Shown here piece by piece: positions 24,361 to 34,726 of a DNA stretch of 64,000 bases. Where the stretch lies: positions 1 to 64,000 of the forward strand of contig JAHCHO010000009.1 in NCBI GenBank assembly GCA_026129685.1. The letters are read 5' to 3'. Positions within the stretch are counted from its first letter, which is position 1, and the number at the start of each line of letters is the position of its first letter. The DNA comes from Fimbriimonadaceae bacterium (GTDB lineage: Bacteria; Armatimonadota; Fimbriimonadia; Fimbriimonadales; Fimbriimonadaceae). The notes beneath the pieces were generated by a model. The model saw only the letters and a program-made list of their open reading frames with translations, ran no database searches and was not told the DNA's origin. The translations under genes and the position numbers were made by a program.

Positions 24361-26669
24361 CCGAGACTGAACTCGGCCCGCGACCCGTCGAAACGGAACC
24401 GTCGACCTTGGGCGTCGGTCCCCGCTTCGTTCGCGCCGCTCACGAGACGGGTTTTGGGCGCGTCGAGAACGACCAGACTAGGCTCGACCAGACCCTCGGT
24501 CTCCACCGTCAACCGGTCGCCGCGCCGCAGGGCCGTCGCCCTCCCGACGATTCGACCGAGGAGGTCGGGTACGTCGGCGCAAACCGTCAGGCCGTCCGAC
24601 GGTGGCGAAAGGAGGAGGGTCGGTCGGTGCGCGTAGTCGTAGTCGGGTCGATCGTCGGTAAGGCCCAGGACGACCATCGACGCGGGCCGGAGGAGGACGG
24701 GCAAACTCAGGAAGCCGTGCCGTTCGCGACGCCAACCCGGCCCCTCGACCACCGACCCCTCGAAGAGACGCGCCCATCGGCCCCTCGGCACGTAGTACTC
24801 CACGTCACCGCTCTCATCGAAAACGGGGGCGACGAGGAGCGAATCGCCGAGCATGTACTGCCGGTCGACGCTGTCGCAACCCGGGTCGCCGGGAAAGGCG
24901 GCGAACATCGGCCGCATCATCGGCAGGCCGCGCTCCGAAGCCTGGATGGCCGCATGGAAGAGGTAGGGCATGAGACGGCACTTCCACTTGGTGAAGAACC
25001 GGAGGACGTCCACCGACTCCTCGTCGAAGAGCCACGGCACCCGGTACGACGCGTTGCCGTGCAGCCGGCTGTGGGAGGAAAACAGGCCAAAGGCGATCCA
25101 GCGCTTGTACACGTCGGCTCGCGGCGTCCCTTCGAATCCGCCGATGTCGTGGCTCCAGAAGCCAAACCCCGAGGCCATCAGCGAGAGCCCTCCCCGAAGG
25201 CTTTCGGCCATGCTCTCGAACGTCGCCGAGCAGTCGCCGCCCCAGTGGACAGGGTACTTCTGCCCGCCCGCCGTCGCGGAGCGAGCGAACACGACGGCGT
25301 CGCCCTTTCCGCGTTCCTGCTCCAGCAGTTCAAAGACGGTCCGGTTGTAGAGGGTTGGGTAGACGTTGTGCGCGCGCACCGGGTCGGAACCGTCGTGGTA
25401 GACGACGTCGGTGGGAATACGTTCCCCGAAGTCGGTCTTGAACGCGTCCACCCCCATGCCCAAAAGGCGGCGCAAGTGGCCCTGAAACCAGTCGCACGCC
25501 GCCGGGTTCGTGAAGTCCACGATGCCCATCCCCGGTTGCCAAAGCTCGGTCTGCCAGACGTCGCCGTCCGGTTTCCTCAGCAGGTACCCACCCGCCTTGG
25601 CTTCCTCGAAGAGCCTCGAGCGTTGCGCCACGTAGGGGTTGATCCAGACGCAGATCCGCAGCCCGCGCGCCTTCAGGCGCCGGAGCATGCCTTCCGGATC
25701 GGGAAAGGTTCGCGGGTCCCACTCGAAGTCGCACCAGTGGAACGGTCGCATCCAGAGGCAATCGAAGTGGAACACGCTGAGGGGCAGGTCGCGATCCGCC
25801 ATGCCTTGGATGGTCTGCGTCACGCTCGCCTCGTCGTACTTGGTCGTGAACGAGGTCGTCAGCCAGAGGCCGAACGACCAAGCGGGCGGCAAGGCGGGCT
25901 TGCCCGTGAGTCGGGCGTACTTCTCGAGGACGTCCAGTGGGGTCGGACCGTGGATCACATAGTATTCGAGGGATTCGCCGGGGACGCTGAACTGGACCCG
26001 CGACACCTTCTCGGAGGCGACCTCGAACGACACCGGTCCCGGCTCGTTCACGAACACGCCGTAGCCCCGGTTCGTGACGTAGAAGGGCACGTTCTTGTAG
26101 GCCTGTTCGCTGCCGGTGCCCCCGTCCTTGTTCCAGACGTCCACGACCTGGCCGTTCTTGACGAAGGCGGTGAAGCGCTCCCCCAGACCGTACACGTTCT
26201 CGCCGACGCCGAGATCGAGTTGGGCGAACAGGTGGTTCCCTTCGCCCTCCACTTCGGCCAGACCCATCCCGCGCCAGCCGCAACCGGTCGCTCGACCCTC
26301 GTCGGTCGCGAAGTCCAGCCGAGCGGCCTCTCGGTCGAGTTCGGCGCGGAGTCCGCCCGCCGTCACGAGGAGGCGTTCTTGCGCCTCGACTCGCAGGTGG
26401 TCCGTCCGATCGGGGACGACCTCGAACGACGGCTTGGGGTCGGCTCCACCGGTGAAATGGCGCAACCGGACGCGAATCACGTCGGGCATCGGCGACGACA
26501 GCCGCAGTTCGAGAAGAGGCCCCTGCAACGTGTCGCCGGGGTGCCGGATCGGGCGGGTCGGAAGGATAAGGGTAAGGGCCTCGGGCGTCGCTTCGACCTC
26601 GAACACCTCGGCCGCGTAGTGCATGCGCACTCCGGGACGAACCAGCCATGCGCCATCGGTGAACTTCAT
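24357..26669 (-). CDS. Glycoside hydrolase family 31 alpha-xylosidase (YicI-like)
   Basis: A 770-residue protein with the GH31 order: N-terminal beta-sandwich, catalytic barrel with nucleophile about Asp413 in DAFKTDFGERIP and acid/base about Asp508 in WSHDIGGFEG, then C-terminal beta domains. KTDFGE is the form found in alpha-xylosidases such as YicI, rather than the WxDMNE of alpha-glucosidases. No signal peptide, so probably cytoplasmic, acting on imported xylosides. The divergent gene at 26784 is a GH44 enzyme acting on xyloglucan or cellulose, and the two may serve one substrate. Confidence 0.92.
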   Translation of the reverse strand: MKFTDGAWLVRPGVRMHYAAEVFEVEATPEALTLILPTRPIRHPGDTLQGPLLELRLSSPMPDVIRVRLRHFTGGADPKPSFEVVPDRTDHLRVEAQERLLVTAGGLRAELDREAARLDFATDEGRATGCGWRGMGLAEVEGEGNHLFAQLDLGVGENVYGLGERFTAFVKNGQVVDVWNKDGGTGSEQAYKNVPFYVTNRGYGVFVNEPGPVSFEVASEKVSRVQFSVPGESLEYYVIHGPTPLDVLEKYARLTGKPALPPAWSFGLWLTTSFTTKYDEASVTQTIQGMADRDLPLSVFHFDCLWMRPFHWCDFEWDPRTFPDPEGMLRRLKARGLRICVWINPYVAQRSRLFEEAKAGGYLLRKPDGDVWQTELWQPGMGIVDFTNPAACDWFQGHLRRLLGMGVDAFKTDFGERIPTDVVYHDGSDPVRAHNVYPTLYNRTVFELLEQERGKGDAVVFARSATAGGQKYPVHWGGDCSATFESMAESLRGGLSLMASGFGFWSHDIGGFEGTPRADVYKRWIAFGLFSSHSRLHGNASYRVPWLFDEESVDVLRFFTKWKCRLMPYLFHAAIQASERGLPMMRPMFAAFPGDPGCDSVDRQYMLGDSLLVAPVFDESGDVEYYVPRGRWARLFEGSVVEGPGWRRERHGFLSLPVLLRPASMVVLGLTDDRPDYDYAHRPTLLLSPPSDGLTVCADVPDLLGRIVGRATALRRGDRLTVETEGLVEPSLVVLDAPKTRLVSGANEAGTDAQGRRFRFDGSRAEFSLG

Positions 26670-26783
26670 GGGTCAAACGATCATGGCAGAATCTGATGTG
26701 ATATACCGCTAAATCATCCCAAGAACTCTCCCGATCAGCCCCGTTCGTGGGTAGTCTCCGATCAGCCGTCGCCGGAGAAACCC

Positions 26784-28310
26784 ATGATTGCCCTTGTCTG
26801 TGTCCTCCTCGCCGCCCCTCAATCCGCCCCTTTCGCGTTCTCGGTGGACGCGACCAAGACTTCCCCCATTTCTCCCTACGTCTATGGGGTGAACTTCCCC
26901 GAATGGGAGCGCGTCGGGAGAGGTTTCACCCTCGCCCGCCAAGGCGGAAACCGGATGTCCGCCTACAACTGGGAAACCAACGCCAGCAACGCCGGTTCGG
27001 ACTACCGGCATCAGAACGACGGCTACATGGGCGCGACCGACGAGCCCGGCTGGACGGGCCGGGTCTTCATGGAGGCCGCCCAGAAGAACGGCGCAGCGGT
27101 CATCCTCACGATCCCGACGACGGGATACGTCTCGGCGGACAAGAACGCGGACGGCGACGTGAACCAGACGCCCAACTACCTTGCCGTTCGGTTCCACAAG
27201 TCTTACGCCAAGAAGCCGGGCGGGAAGTACGTCTACCCGCCGGACACCACCGACAAGGCGGTCTACCAGGACGAATACGTGGCCTGGATTCAGAAGATCA
27301 AGGCGCCGAACACCCCGGTATGGTTCAGCCTCGACAACGAGCCCGACCTGTGGGGCCATACCCACGAACGCATTTGGCCGAAAAACCCGACCTACGCGCA
27401 GATCATTGCGAACAACATCGAGTACGGCACGGCGATCAAGACGGTCGCGCCGAAGACGATGATCTTCGGTCCCGCGAACTACGGGTGGATGGGATTTCGG
27501 ACGTTCCAGGGCGCGCCCGACGCGAACGGCCGCGACTTCCTCGACGTCTACCTCGCTTCCATGCGCGCGGCCGAGAAGAAGGCGGGCAAGCGGTTGCTGG
27601 ACGTGCTCGACATCCACTTCTACCCCGAGGCCCGGGGCGACGGGGTCCGCATCACGACGAACGACGACAAGCCGGGCATCCACGACGCCCGGATTCAGGC
27701 CTCTCGATCCCTGTGGGACCCCACCTACGTCGAGGACAGTTGGATCACCGAGAATTTGGGCAAGAAGCCGATCGCGCTGCTCCCGGGCGTCCAGAAGCAG
27801 ATCGCGTCCCAGTACCCGGGCACGAAACTCGCGATCACCGAGTACAACTACGGCGGCGGGCGGGCGGCCAGTGGGCTCATCGCCCAAGCGGACGTGCTCG
27901 GCCTCTACGGTCGTTACGGGCTGTTCGCCGCCTGCAACTGGGGCCTTGGGCCGCAGGACGTCGCGCAGATCGCGGGCTTTCGGGCGTTCACCGACCTTGA
28001 CGGCAAGGGCGCGCGGTTCGGCGATCTCGGCCTTCGGGTTTCCGGTGAGACCGCCTCGGACAACGCGCTCTTTGCCGCCCGCGACGCCAAGAACCCCAAG
28101 CGGCTCACCCTCGTCGCGATCAACAAGACCGGCTTCGCCAAGACCGCCACGATCACCCTGAAGGGGTTCAAGGGCAAGACGGCGCGGGGCTTCGTGTTCG
28201 CCGCGCCGAACTTTCTGCGCCCTGAACCGGCCCGCGTCACCGTTTCGAACACGGTTGTGACGGCCGTCCTTCCTCCCGAGACGGTGGCCAGTATCGAAGT
28301 TCGAGGCTGA
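26784..28310 (+). CDS. Glycoside hydrolase family 44 endoglucanase/xyloglucanase
   Basis: A 508-residue secreted enzyme with a short signal peptide. SPYVYGVNFPEWE opens the GH44 domain. The acid/base is Glu186 (SLDNEPDLW) and the nucleophile Glu353 (ITEYNYGGG), both in family-typical motifs; GANFY-like and DIHFYPEA strands sit between. A beta-sandwich closes the protein. A GGAG site lies before the ATG. GH44 enzymes cut beta-1,4-glucans, often xyloglucan, and the divergent GH31 alpha-xylosidase (24357-26669) would remove xylose from the products. Confidence 0.92.
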   Translation: MIALVCVLLAAPQSAPFAFSVDATKTSPISPYVYGVNFPEWERVGRGFTLARQGGNRMSAYNWETNASNAGSDYRHQNDGYMGATDEPGWTGRVFMEAAQKNGAAVILTIPTTGYVSADKNADGDVNQTPNYLAVRFHKSYAKKPGGKYVYPPDTTDKAVYQDEYVAWIQKIKAPNTPVWFSLDNEPDLWGHTHERIWPKNPTYAQIIANNIEYGTAIKTVAPKTMIFGPANYGWMGFRTFQGAPDANGRDFLDVYLASMRAAEKKAGKRLLDVLDIHFYPEARGDGVRITTNDDKPGIHDARIQASRSLWDPTYVEDSWITENLGKKPIALLPGVQKQIASQYPGTKLAITEYNYGGGRAASGLIAQADVLGLYGRYGLFAACNWGLGPQDVAQIAGFRAFTDLDGKGARFGDLGLRVSGETASDNALFAARDAKNPKRLTLVAINKTGFAKTATITLKGFKGKTARGFVFAAPNFLRPEPARVTVSNTVVTAVLPPETVASIEVRG

Positions 28311-28326
28311 TCCCCGCATCGGCCGG

Positions 28327-31300
28327 TCAGAGGTCTTCGGCGACCTCTTGGTCCCGATGCGACAACCCGTAGAGCACTGGCAAGACCAGTAAGGTGAGGG
28401 CGGTCGCCGAGACAATTCCGCCGATCACGACCGTTGCCAAGGGCCTCTGGACCTCGGCGCCAATGCCCGTGTTCAGAGCCATAGGCACAAAACCGAGGGC
28501 CGCGACCAGCGCCGTCATCAAGACGGGGCGAAGCCGCTCGAGAGCCCCCTCGCGAACGGCGTCCGCGACGGGACGGCCTTGGTCGCGCAGCCGATTGATC
28601 GCCGAGACCATCACGACCCCGTTCATCACGGCGACCCCGGACAGCGCAATGAACCCGACCCCGGCCGTGATGCTGAAAGGCAGTCCGCGCGCGGCAAGCG
28701 CGAAGACACCGCCGGTCACGGCGAGGGGGACCCCGGTGAACACAAGGATCGCCTGCTTGAGCGAACCAAAGGTGGAGAAAAGAAGCACGAAAATGAGCAG
28801 CAACGCGACGGGTACGACCACGTAGAGACGCTCCGTAGCCCGCTGGAGGTTTTCGAACTGGCCGCCCCAGGTGATGAAGGTGCCCTCCTCCAACTTCACA
28901 CGCCGTCGTATCTCCGATTGGGCTTTCGCGACGAACGTCCCGAGGTCCGTACCGCGAACGTTCAACTGAACCACCACTCGGCGCTTGCCACCGTCTCGGG
29001 AAATCTGTGCGGGCGCGAAGACCGTATCGACATGGGCCACCGAACTAAGGGGCACCGTCCCGCCGTCCGAGGTCTCGACCCGTAGTTCCTTGATGGCCTC
29101 CCTATCGTTGCGCACCTCCTCCGGAAACCGAACCGTCAGAGCGAACCGTCGATCGCCCTCGATCACTTGTCCGACCGGCTCACCCCCCAGGGCGATGGCG
29201 ACGGTCTCTTGGATGTCCCGGATGTGGATCCCTAACCGGGCAATGTCGTCTCGATCGATATCGATCTGTAGAACGGGGACTTCGTCCACTTGCTCGACCT
29301 CCACGTCCTGCGCGCCCGGGATGCCGCGCATCACCTCGGCGATGGCGTCCGCCGTGGTCTTCAGCGCCCCGAGATCCTCGCCGAACACCTTGATGCCGAT
29401 ATCGGCCTTCACCCCGGAGACCAACTCGGAGAACCGCATCTGGATCGGTTGCGAAAAGTTGTAGCCTTGACCCGGCACCTCGTTCGCCTTGGCCTCGAGT
29501 TCTTCGATCAGGTCCTGCTTCGAGAGGCCGCGTCGCCATTGGCCGCGAGGCTTCAGCATGACGAAGCTATCGGTGAGGCTAAGGGGCATGGGGTCGGTCG
29601 CAACCTCCGGCGTTCCGCTTCTCGAGAAGACGGTGACCACTTCCGGCACCTCGAGAACCTTGCGTTCAAACGCGGTTACCAGTCTCACCGTTTGGTCGGC
29701 GTCGACGGTGCGAACCCGGACGGGCTGGATGACGATCGAACCTTCGTCGAGTTGCGGCACGAATTCCGAACCCAAGCGTGGGACGAACAACCCCGCGACA
29801 GCCAGCAACGCGATCGCACCGGCAACGACCCAGGCGCCTCGGCGAAGCGCGAAGGCGAGGGTCGCTCGGTACATACGGCTGAGCCGCGCCATGACGATGT
29901 TGCGCCCCTCCCTGGTGTCGCCCGAAAGGAACAGACTGGCGAGCACGGGAACCAGGGTGAGGGTCAGCACGAGCGCTCCCAGGAGCGCGAACACCACGGT
30001 GAACGCCATCGGGCGGAACATCTTCCCTTCCGTTCCTTCGAGGGCAAGAATCGGCAGGTAGACCACCGTGATGATCGTCACGGCAAACGCGGTGGGTTTG
30101 GCCACCTCGCGGGCCGACTCCCAAACGGTGTGACGGACTTCGTGCCGCGCAAGAGTAGAGCCTTTCTGCTCCCGCGCCTCGGCCACGCGCCGGACCGCGT
30201 TCTCGATCATGACCACGGCGCCGTCGACGATAAGGCCAAAGTCGATCGCGCCGAGGCTCATCAGGTTGCCCGAGATGCCGAAACGCTCCATCCCGATGAT
30301 CGCGAACAGCATCGCAAGGGGGATCGCGATCGCCACGATCGTTGCGCCGCGGACGTTACCGAGAAGCAGGACGAGGATCAGAACCACGAGGGCCGCCCCT
30401 TCGAGCAGGCTCGTGGCGACCGTCTTGAGCACGTCGTCCACGAGAATCGAGCGGTCGTAGGTCGTCGTCAGGACCACGTCGGCCGGTAACTGGGTCTGGA
30501 TTTCTCGGATGCGGTTGTCCACGGCGCGGGCGACCTCTCGGCCGTTCGCCCCCTTGAGCATCATCACGATGCCGAGCATGGACTCCTTGCCGTCTTTCGT
30601 GGAGATTCCCGTCAGCGTCGGTATCCCAAGCCTGACGTCGGCGACGTCGCGAACAAGAATGGGCGTCCCGCGCTCCGCCTCGATGACGATCTTCTCGATG
30701 TCGGCCTTGGTATTCGCCAGACCGATAGAACGGATCAGGACGCGTTCCCCGTTCTGCTCCAGAACCCCGCCGCCCGCGTTTTGGTTGTTGTTGCGGAGAG
30801 CGGACACGATCTCGTCGAGTGAGACGCCACGGGCCAACATTGCCCTCGGCTTCAGGACGACCTGGTACTGCTTGATGCTCCCATCCGCCGCGTTCACTTC
30901 GGCCACGCCCGGTACCGTCCGGAGTTGCGGCGCGACAAACCAGTCTTGTAGGCTTCGCAACTCCATGGGTGGTCGCGTCTCGCTCTCGAGCACGTACATG
31001 TAGATGTCGCCGAGCCCGGTGGAGACGGGTCCCATCTGGGGGGCCTCGATGCCGGCGGGCAGTTGCTCCCGCGTGCCGTTGAGCCGCTCGCTCACCATCT
31101 GGCGCGCGAAGTAGGTGTCCACGTCGTCCCGGAAGGTCACCGTCACTTGGGACAATCCATATTGGCTTAGGCTGCGCACGTGCTCGACGCCGGGAATGCC
31201 GCCCATCGCCGCCTCGATCGGTTGGGTCACCAGCTTCTCAACCTCCTCGGGGCCCATCCCTCCCGTTTCCGTGTTGATCGTGACCTGATTGGTCGTGATG

Positions 31301-31422
31301 TCCGGTACCGCGTCCAGATTGACCCGACGCCAAGCCGCCATGCCGAGGCCGACCACGATCACCGTTCCGACGATGACGAGAAACCTCTGAGTGAGGCTGA
31401 AGTGGAGCAGACGGTCCAGCAT
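28327..31422 (-). CDS. Heavy-metal efflux RND transporter (CusA/CzcA family)
   Basis: A 1031-residue inner-membrane pump with twelve helices and two large periplasmic loops. IDFGLIVDGAVVMIENAVRR carries the Asp/Glu proton-relay pattern of the HME-RND group. It works with the adaptor and outer-membrane channel encoded directly upstream (overlapping stop and start), exporting divalent or monovalent metal cations. The methionines that mark copper and silver pumps were not mapped, so Cus versus Czc specificity is open. Confidence 0.93.
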   Translation of the reverse strand: MLDRLLHFSLTQRFLVIVGTVIVVGLGMAAWRRVNLDAVPDITTNQVTINTETGGMGPEEVEKLVTQPIEAAMGGIPGVEHVRSLSQYGLSQVTVTFRDDVDTYFARQMVSERLNGTREQLPAGIEAPQMGPVSTGLGDIYMYVLESETRPPMELRSLQDWFVAPQLRTVPGVAEVNAADGSIKQYQVVLKPRAMLARGVSLDEIVSALRNNNQNAGGGVLEQNGERVLIRSIGLANTKADIEKIVIEAERGTPILVRDVADVRLGIPTLTGISTKDGKESMLGIVMMLKGANGREVARAVDNRIREIQTQLPADVVLTTTYDRSILVDDVLKTVATSLLEGAALVVLILVLLLGNVRGATIVAIAIPLAMLFAIIGMERFGISGNLMSLGAIDFGLIVDGAVVMIENAVRRVAEAREQKGSTLARHEVRHTVWESAREVAKPTAFAVTIITVVYLPILALEGTEGKMFRPMAFTVVFALLGALVLTLTLVPVLASLFLSGDTREGRNIVMARLSRMYRATLAFALRRGAWVVAGAIALLAVAGLFVPRLGSEFVPQLDEGSIVIQPVRVRTVDADQTVRLVTAFERKVLEVPEVVTVFSRSGTPEVATDPMPLSLTDSFVMLKPRGQWRRGLSKQDLIEELEAKANEVPGQGYNFSQPIQMRFSELVSGVKADIGIKVFGEDLGALKTTADAIAEVMRGIPGAQDVEVEQVDEVPVLQIDIDRDDIARLGIHIRDIQETVAIALGGEPVGQVIEGDRRFALTVRFPEEVRNDREAIKELRVETSDGGTVPLSSVAHVDTVFAPAQISRDGGKRRVVVQLNVRGTDLGTFVAKAQSEIRRRVKLEEGTFITWGGQFENLQRATERLYVVVPVALLLIFVLLFSTFGSLKQAILVFTGVPLAVTGGVFALAARGLPFSITAGVGFIALSGVAVMNGVVMVSAINRLRDQGRPVADAVREGALERLRPVLMTALVAALGFVPMALNTGIGAEVQRPLATVVIGGIVSATALTLLVLPVLYGLSHRDQEVAEDL

Positions 31423-32993
31423 CAGTGATCGTGCCCCTTCAACTCGTCCTTCTTCAGTTCGCTGACCAGAACGAGCGTGCCCTTGGTCACGATTCGATCG
31501 CCAAGGGAGATTCCGCTCCGCACTTCGACCGCGTCACCGGTACGCTCCCCGAGCGAGACCTCGGTCTTCATGAAGAGCTCCCCGTTCTGGACGAAGACGA
31601 AGGAGCGGCCGCTTTCGGCAACGATCGACGAAGCGGAAACCGCCAGCACTTCCCGGCCACGGCCGACCGCCAGTCGCACCGTCGCGAACATCCCGGGCTT
31701 GAGCCGCCCGCCGGAATCGGCGACGAGGCAGCGAATCGGAATCCCGCGGGACTTTGGCTCGATGCGACTGCCGACGACCTGAACGACCCCCCGTAAGGGC
31801 CCGCCCTTCAGCGCCGCGGCCGAGACCTCGACGGCGGCACCAGACTGGACGCGGCTCGCGTCCCGCTCGGGAACCATCGCAGTAACCCAGACCGACGCCA
31901 GATTCTCGACCTCGAGGAGCGCCTGTGTCCGGTCCACGGCCTGGCCACGGGTGACGTCGAGGTGCGTGACGATGCCCGAGATCGGCGCCGTGAGGGCGAC
32001 TCGTCCCACGGAGGCGCCGGCGCCCCCGGTGTTCGCGCGGTAGACCTCCCTCGCGTTCGCCACGGCTCGGGCCGCGTTCGACAGGGACGCGGCTGCGGCG
32101 CGGTTGCGCGCGCGAGCCCGCTCGACTTCGAGGGTCGCGGAGCGAACCTCGGCTTCGGCGGCCTGGAGTTCCCTCGCGTTGAGGAGGCCACGACCGGCGA
32201 TCAGCCGCTCGCGGTCATAGGTCGCTTTGGCGTTGGCGATGCGCGCGCCCGCCCGTTCCAGCCGAATCACGTCCTGCTGCAACTCCAGTCTTGCCGCTTC
32301 GAGGTCGGCACGCGACACGATGCCGTCCCGGTAGAGGCTCTCGAGGCGACGCACGACCTCGGCGTGGCTGGCCTGCTCTTGCTGTACGCTCAGAAGCTCG
32401 CTCTGCGCGTCGCTGAGTTCGATCTGGGCTTGCTGGAGGGGGGCCTGACTGAACGCGCCCGCCGTGGCCAGTTCGCGCTGGCGGGCGAGGCTCGCCTTGG
32501 CAAACGCGAGTTTGGCGTTGGCGAGGCTCTCCTCGGACCGGGCCTCGGCGAGCGCCGCCGTCGCCGCGTCGCGCCCGCGCTCGGCGTCCGCGATACTCGA
32601 CCACGTGCCGGCAAGCTCCGCCGACTCGATCATCGCCAGGGTTTGCCCCCGGCGAACCGAGTCGCCTAGGGTGACCGTGATCGAGACGACCCTCCCGGCG
32701 ACGGGAGGAGTGACGACGGCGCGCCCTTGGGTGGTGGATTCGACGGTTCCGGGGAGGTCGAGGCTTGGCTCGACCGTCCGAGTCCGCGCGGGTTGGCTCA
32801 CGATTCCCCCGAGCGCTTGGCGCTCGGAGCTCAGGGTGACCCGGCCCTCGACGTGGCCCGCGTCGACTTCGATCGTGGACGGAGGGGTTGAGCGATCGGA
32901 CCCGTGCCCTTCGTCCGCCGGATGTTCGTCTCGGTTCCCGCAACCCGCCACGAGCAGGACACCGAGGACGAGGATGGTTCCGCGCGACGTCAT
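31422..32993 (-). CDS. RND efflux periplasmic adaptor (CusB/CzcB family)
   Basis: A 523-residue membrane-fusion protein. The N-terminus is a lipoprotein signal with lipobox VAGC. Barrel-sandwich, long helical hairpin (rich in Ala, Glu, Gln; about residues 150-330) and beta-barrel segments follow in the usual order (PVAGRVVSITVTLGDSVRRG; LTAPISGIVTHLDVTRG). The His-rich stretch after the lipobox may bind metal. It overlaps the pump gene and the TolC gene, forming a CBA operon. It is longer than usual in the helical hairpin. Confidence 0.9.
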   Translation of the reverse strand: MTSRGTILVLGVLLVAGCGNRDEHPADEGHGSDRSTPPSTIEVDAGHVEGRVTLSSERQALGGIVSQPARTRTVEPSLDLPGTVESTTQGRAVVTPPVAGRVVSITVTLGDSVRRGQTLAMIESAELAGTWSSIADAERGRDAATAALAEARSEESLANAKLAFAKASLARQRELATAGAFSQAPLQQAQIELSDAQSELLSVQQEQASHAEVVRRLESLYRDGIVSRADLEAARLELQQDVIRLERAGARIANAKATYDRERLIAGRGLLNARELQAAEAEVRSATLEVERARARNRAAAASLSNAARAVANAREVYRANTGGAGASVGRVALTAPISGIVTHLDVTRGQAVDRTQALLEVENLASVWVTAMVPERDASRVQSGAAVEVSAAALKGGPLRGVVQVVGSRIEPKSRGIPIRCLVADSGGRLKPGMFATVRLAVGRGREVLAVSASSIVAESGRSFVFVQNGELFMKTEVSLGERTGDAVEVRSGISLGDRIVTKGTLVLVSELKKDELKGHDH

Positions 32994-34222
32994 CGCGTCC
33001 CCTCGATCAACGTTCCCGTCGCGGCGTACCGGGCGACCTCGGCAAGGTCCTGGTCAAGAATGGCCCCCGCCAGCTCCTGTTCGATCTCCCGCAAGGAGCG
33101 GGTCGCTTCAAGAACGTCGAGAAGCGTCCCGAAGCCCTCCGTGTACCCTCGTTGCGACCGTTCCACCAGCCCCCGGGCGGCGTCGCGAACCGCAGAGAGC
33201 GAACGTACGCGCGCTTCGGCGGACGCAACCTCCGTCGTGACGGCCCTGAGTTCGGCGACCGTGATGTTCTTCGCGTCCTGGTACTGCGCCTTGGCCGCCT
33301 CCAACCCGGTTCGCAAGGCGGCGGCCTCTTGGCGGCGACGTTTGGTGTCGAAGACCGGCCAACTCATCTGCAGTCTCGCCCCGAAGTCCGCCCGTCCCTC
33401 GGCCCAGGGCGTTCGCAAGCCCTGCAGCTCCACCTCGGGCGTTCCGGATCGGGCGTGCGATTTGGCCCCCGCCTCGAGCAGCCGGACGCGCGCCAGGAGA
33501 ACTCCCAGGTCGGGGCGCCGGTCCACGTTCTCGCTCTTCACCGCCGGGAGCCGGACGTCGGCCGGTACCGACCCGACCGGACTCGACGCTCCCACCACGC
33601 CGGCGAGCCGTTGATGGGACGCCCGCAGACGCGCCCTCTCGACCTCGGCGGCTTGGCGGCTACGGTCCCGCTCGATGCCGACGCGCACGACCTGGGTCTC
33701 GGGGACCTTGCCTTCCTCGTACTTCCGGACGGTCGCTCGGTAGAGGCTCTCCACCAGCTCGGATATCTGGTCGGAGACGGCGCTCGATCGGGCGGCCGCG
33801 ACCGCTGAGAAGTAGGCGACGAGCACGTCCGTCTGGAGCCGAAGGAGCACTTCGAGACGCTCGACCTCCGCGAGCGATACCTCGGCCTCGCCCACTTGGC
33901 GGGCGGCCGCCCCCCTTCCGAACGCGTCGATCGGCTGACTCAAGAACAGGTCTTGGTCGGTCGCCCCTAGACCCGGTCGGTTGGACCATCCCATGCCGAG
34001 GCGTGCCGGGGGGTTGCTCGCACGGGCACTCGACTCGAACCGCGCCCGCTCGACGCCGAGTTCCGCCGCCCGGACGGTGCCACGGTTGGCACGGGCTTGG
34101 GAAAGAGCGTCCGCAAGGGATAGCGTCTGGCACCAAGTCGGCGACGCGACGACGACGAACGAGAGGATGGCAAGGGACTTCAAGGACGACTCCAATTGGG
34201 TCAGGGCCGGGTTGCCGAGCAA
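32990..34222 (-). CDS. TolC/CzcC family outer-membrane efflux protein
   Basis: A 410-residue outer-membrane channel protomer with a signal peptide and the two repeated helical-hairpin halves of the TolC family (SLADALSQARANRGTVRAAE near the start; LLARVRLLEAGAKSHARSG in the second half). Its ATGA overlap with the adaptor completes a tripartite metal efflux operon. The annotated TTG start at 34222 has in-frame alternatives about 30 bases downstream. It implies a didermic cell envelope. Confidence 0.88.
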   Translation of the reverse strand: MLGNPALTQLESSLKSLAILSFVVVASPTWCQTLSLADALSQARANRGTVRAAELGVERARFESSARASNPPARLGMGWSNRPGLGATDQDLFLSQPIDAFGRGAAARQVGEAEVSLAEVERLEVLLRLQTDVLVAYFSAVAAARSSAVSDQISELVESLYRATVRKYEEGKVPETQVVRVGIERDRSRQAAEVERARLRASHQRLAGVVGASSPVGSVPADVRLPAVKSENVDRRPDLGVLLARVRLLEAGAKSHARSGTPEVELQGLRTPWAEGRADFGARLQMSWPVFDTKRRRQEAAALRTGLEAAKAQYQDAKNITVAELRAVTTEVASAEARVRSLSAVRDAARGLVERSQRGYTEGFGTLLDVLEATRSLREIEQELAGAILDQDLAEVARYAATGTLIEGTR

Positions 34223-34234
34223 CCCGACGAAGGA

Positions 34235-34663
34235 CTAGACCGTTTGGAGCGTTGGAGGTCCGCGAGAAGCCCAGGGGCGCGGAGGCTCCTTGGGAGGGTG
34301 TCGTTCAACGGGGAGACGAAGGCGCGCGATGCGGCCGGGCGGACCAACCGAGACCGATGGGACCCCGGGGGGGAGCCCAAGGACCGGGTTCGCCGCCGCG
34401 AACCCCTTCGCCGACGCGACGTGCCAACCCGAAGCGCACGAGGCGACCGTGCAAGCATTCCCGCAGTCGCGGTGCCCCTCCCGGAGGACGTGTTCGCCGC
34501 GATCGTGCGAGGATGGTCCGGAGCGACCCGCGAGGACGTCGCAGGAGGGGCCATCGGGCGAGGCGTGTCGCGCGGAGCAGACGTGAACCTGAAGGAACAG
34601 GAGCACGAGCGCCAAGAAGCCGGTCAGCGTCCGCTGCTTAAGGTTCGGTCTTGCCACCGGCAT
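34235..34663 (-). CDS. Small Cys/His-rich exported protein at the head of the metal efflux operon
   Basis: A 142-residue protein from the ATG at 34663: positive start, hydrophobic signal (TGFLALVLLFLQVHVCSA), then a segment with seven cysteines and histidines (DRGEHVLREGHRDCGNACT) and a Pro/Arg-rich tail. Small CzcI/CopL- or DUF2946-like proteins of this build often open metal efflux operons and may bind or sense metal. The gene is 12 bases from the TolC gene. Family membership is by resemblance only. Confidence 0.6.
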   Translation of the reverse strand: MPVARPNLKQRTLTGFLALVLLFLQVHVCSARHASPDGPSCDVLAGRSGPSSHDRGEHVLREGHRDCGNACTVASCASGWHVASAKGFAAANPVLGLPPGVPSVSVGPPGRIARLRLPVERHPPKEPPRPWASRGPPTLQTV

Positions 34664-34677
34664 CGCGTTGATTCGCG

Positions 34678-34718
34678 ATTCTAGCACAGGGCCGGGGCGC
34701 CCGCGGACCGGCTATAAT
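34678..34718. promoter_or_regulatory. Divergent promoters: metal efflux operon and YchF operon
   Basis: On the - strand TAGAAT (34683-34678) lies 14 bases before the ATG of the efflux operon. On the + strand consensus TATAAT (34713-34718) lies 8 bases before the ATG at 34727, so that mRNA would be almost leaderless. Good -35 boxes are not visible for either. Confidence 0.5.
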
Positions 34719-34726
34719 CGAACCGA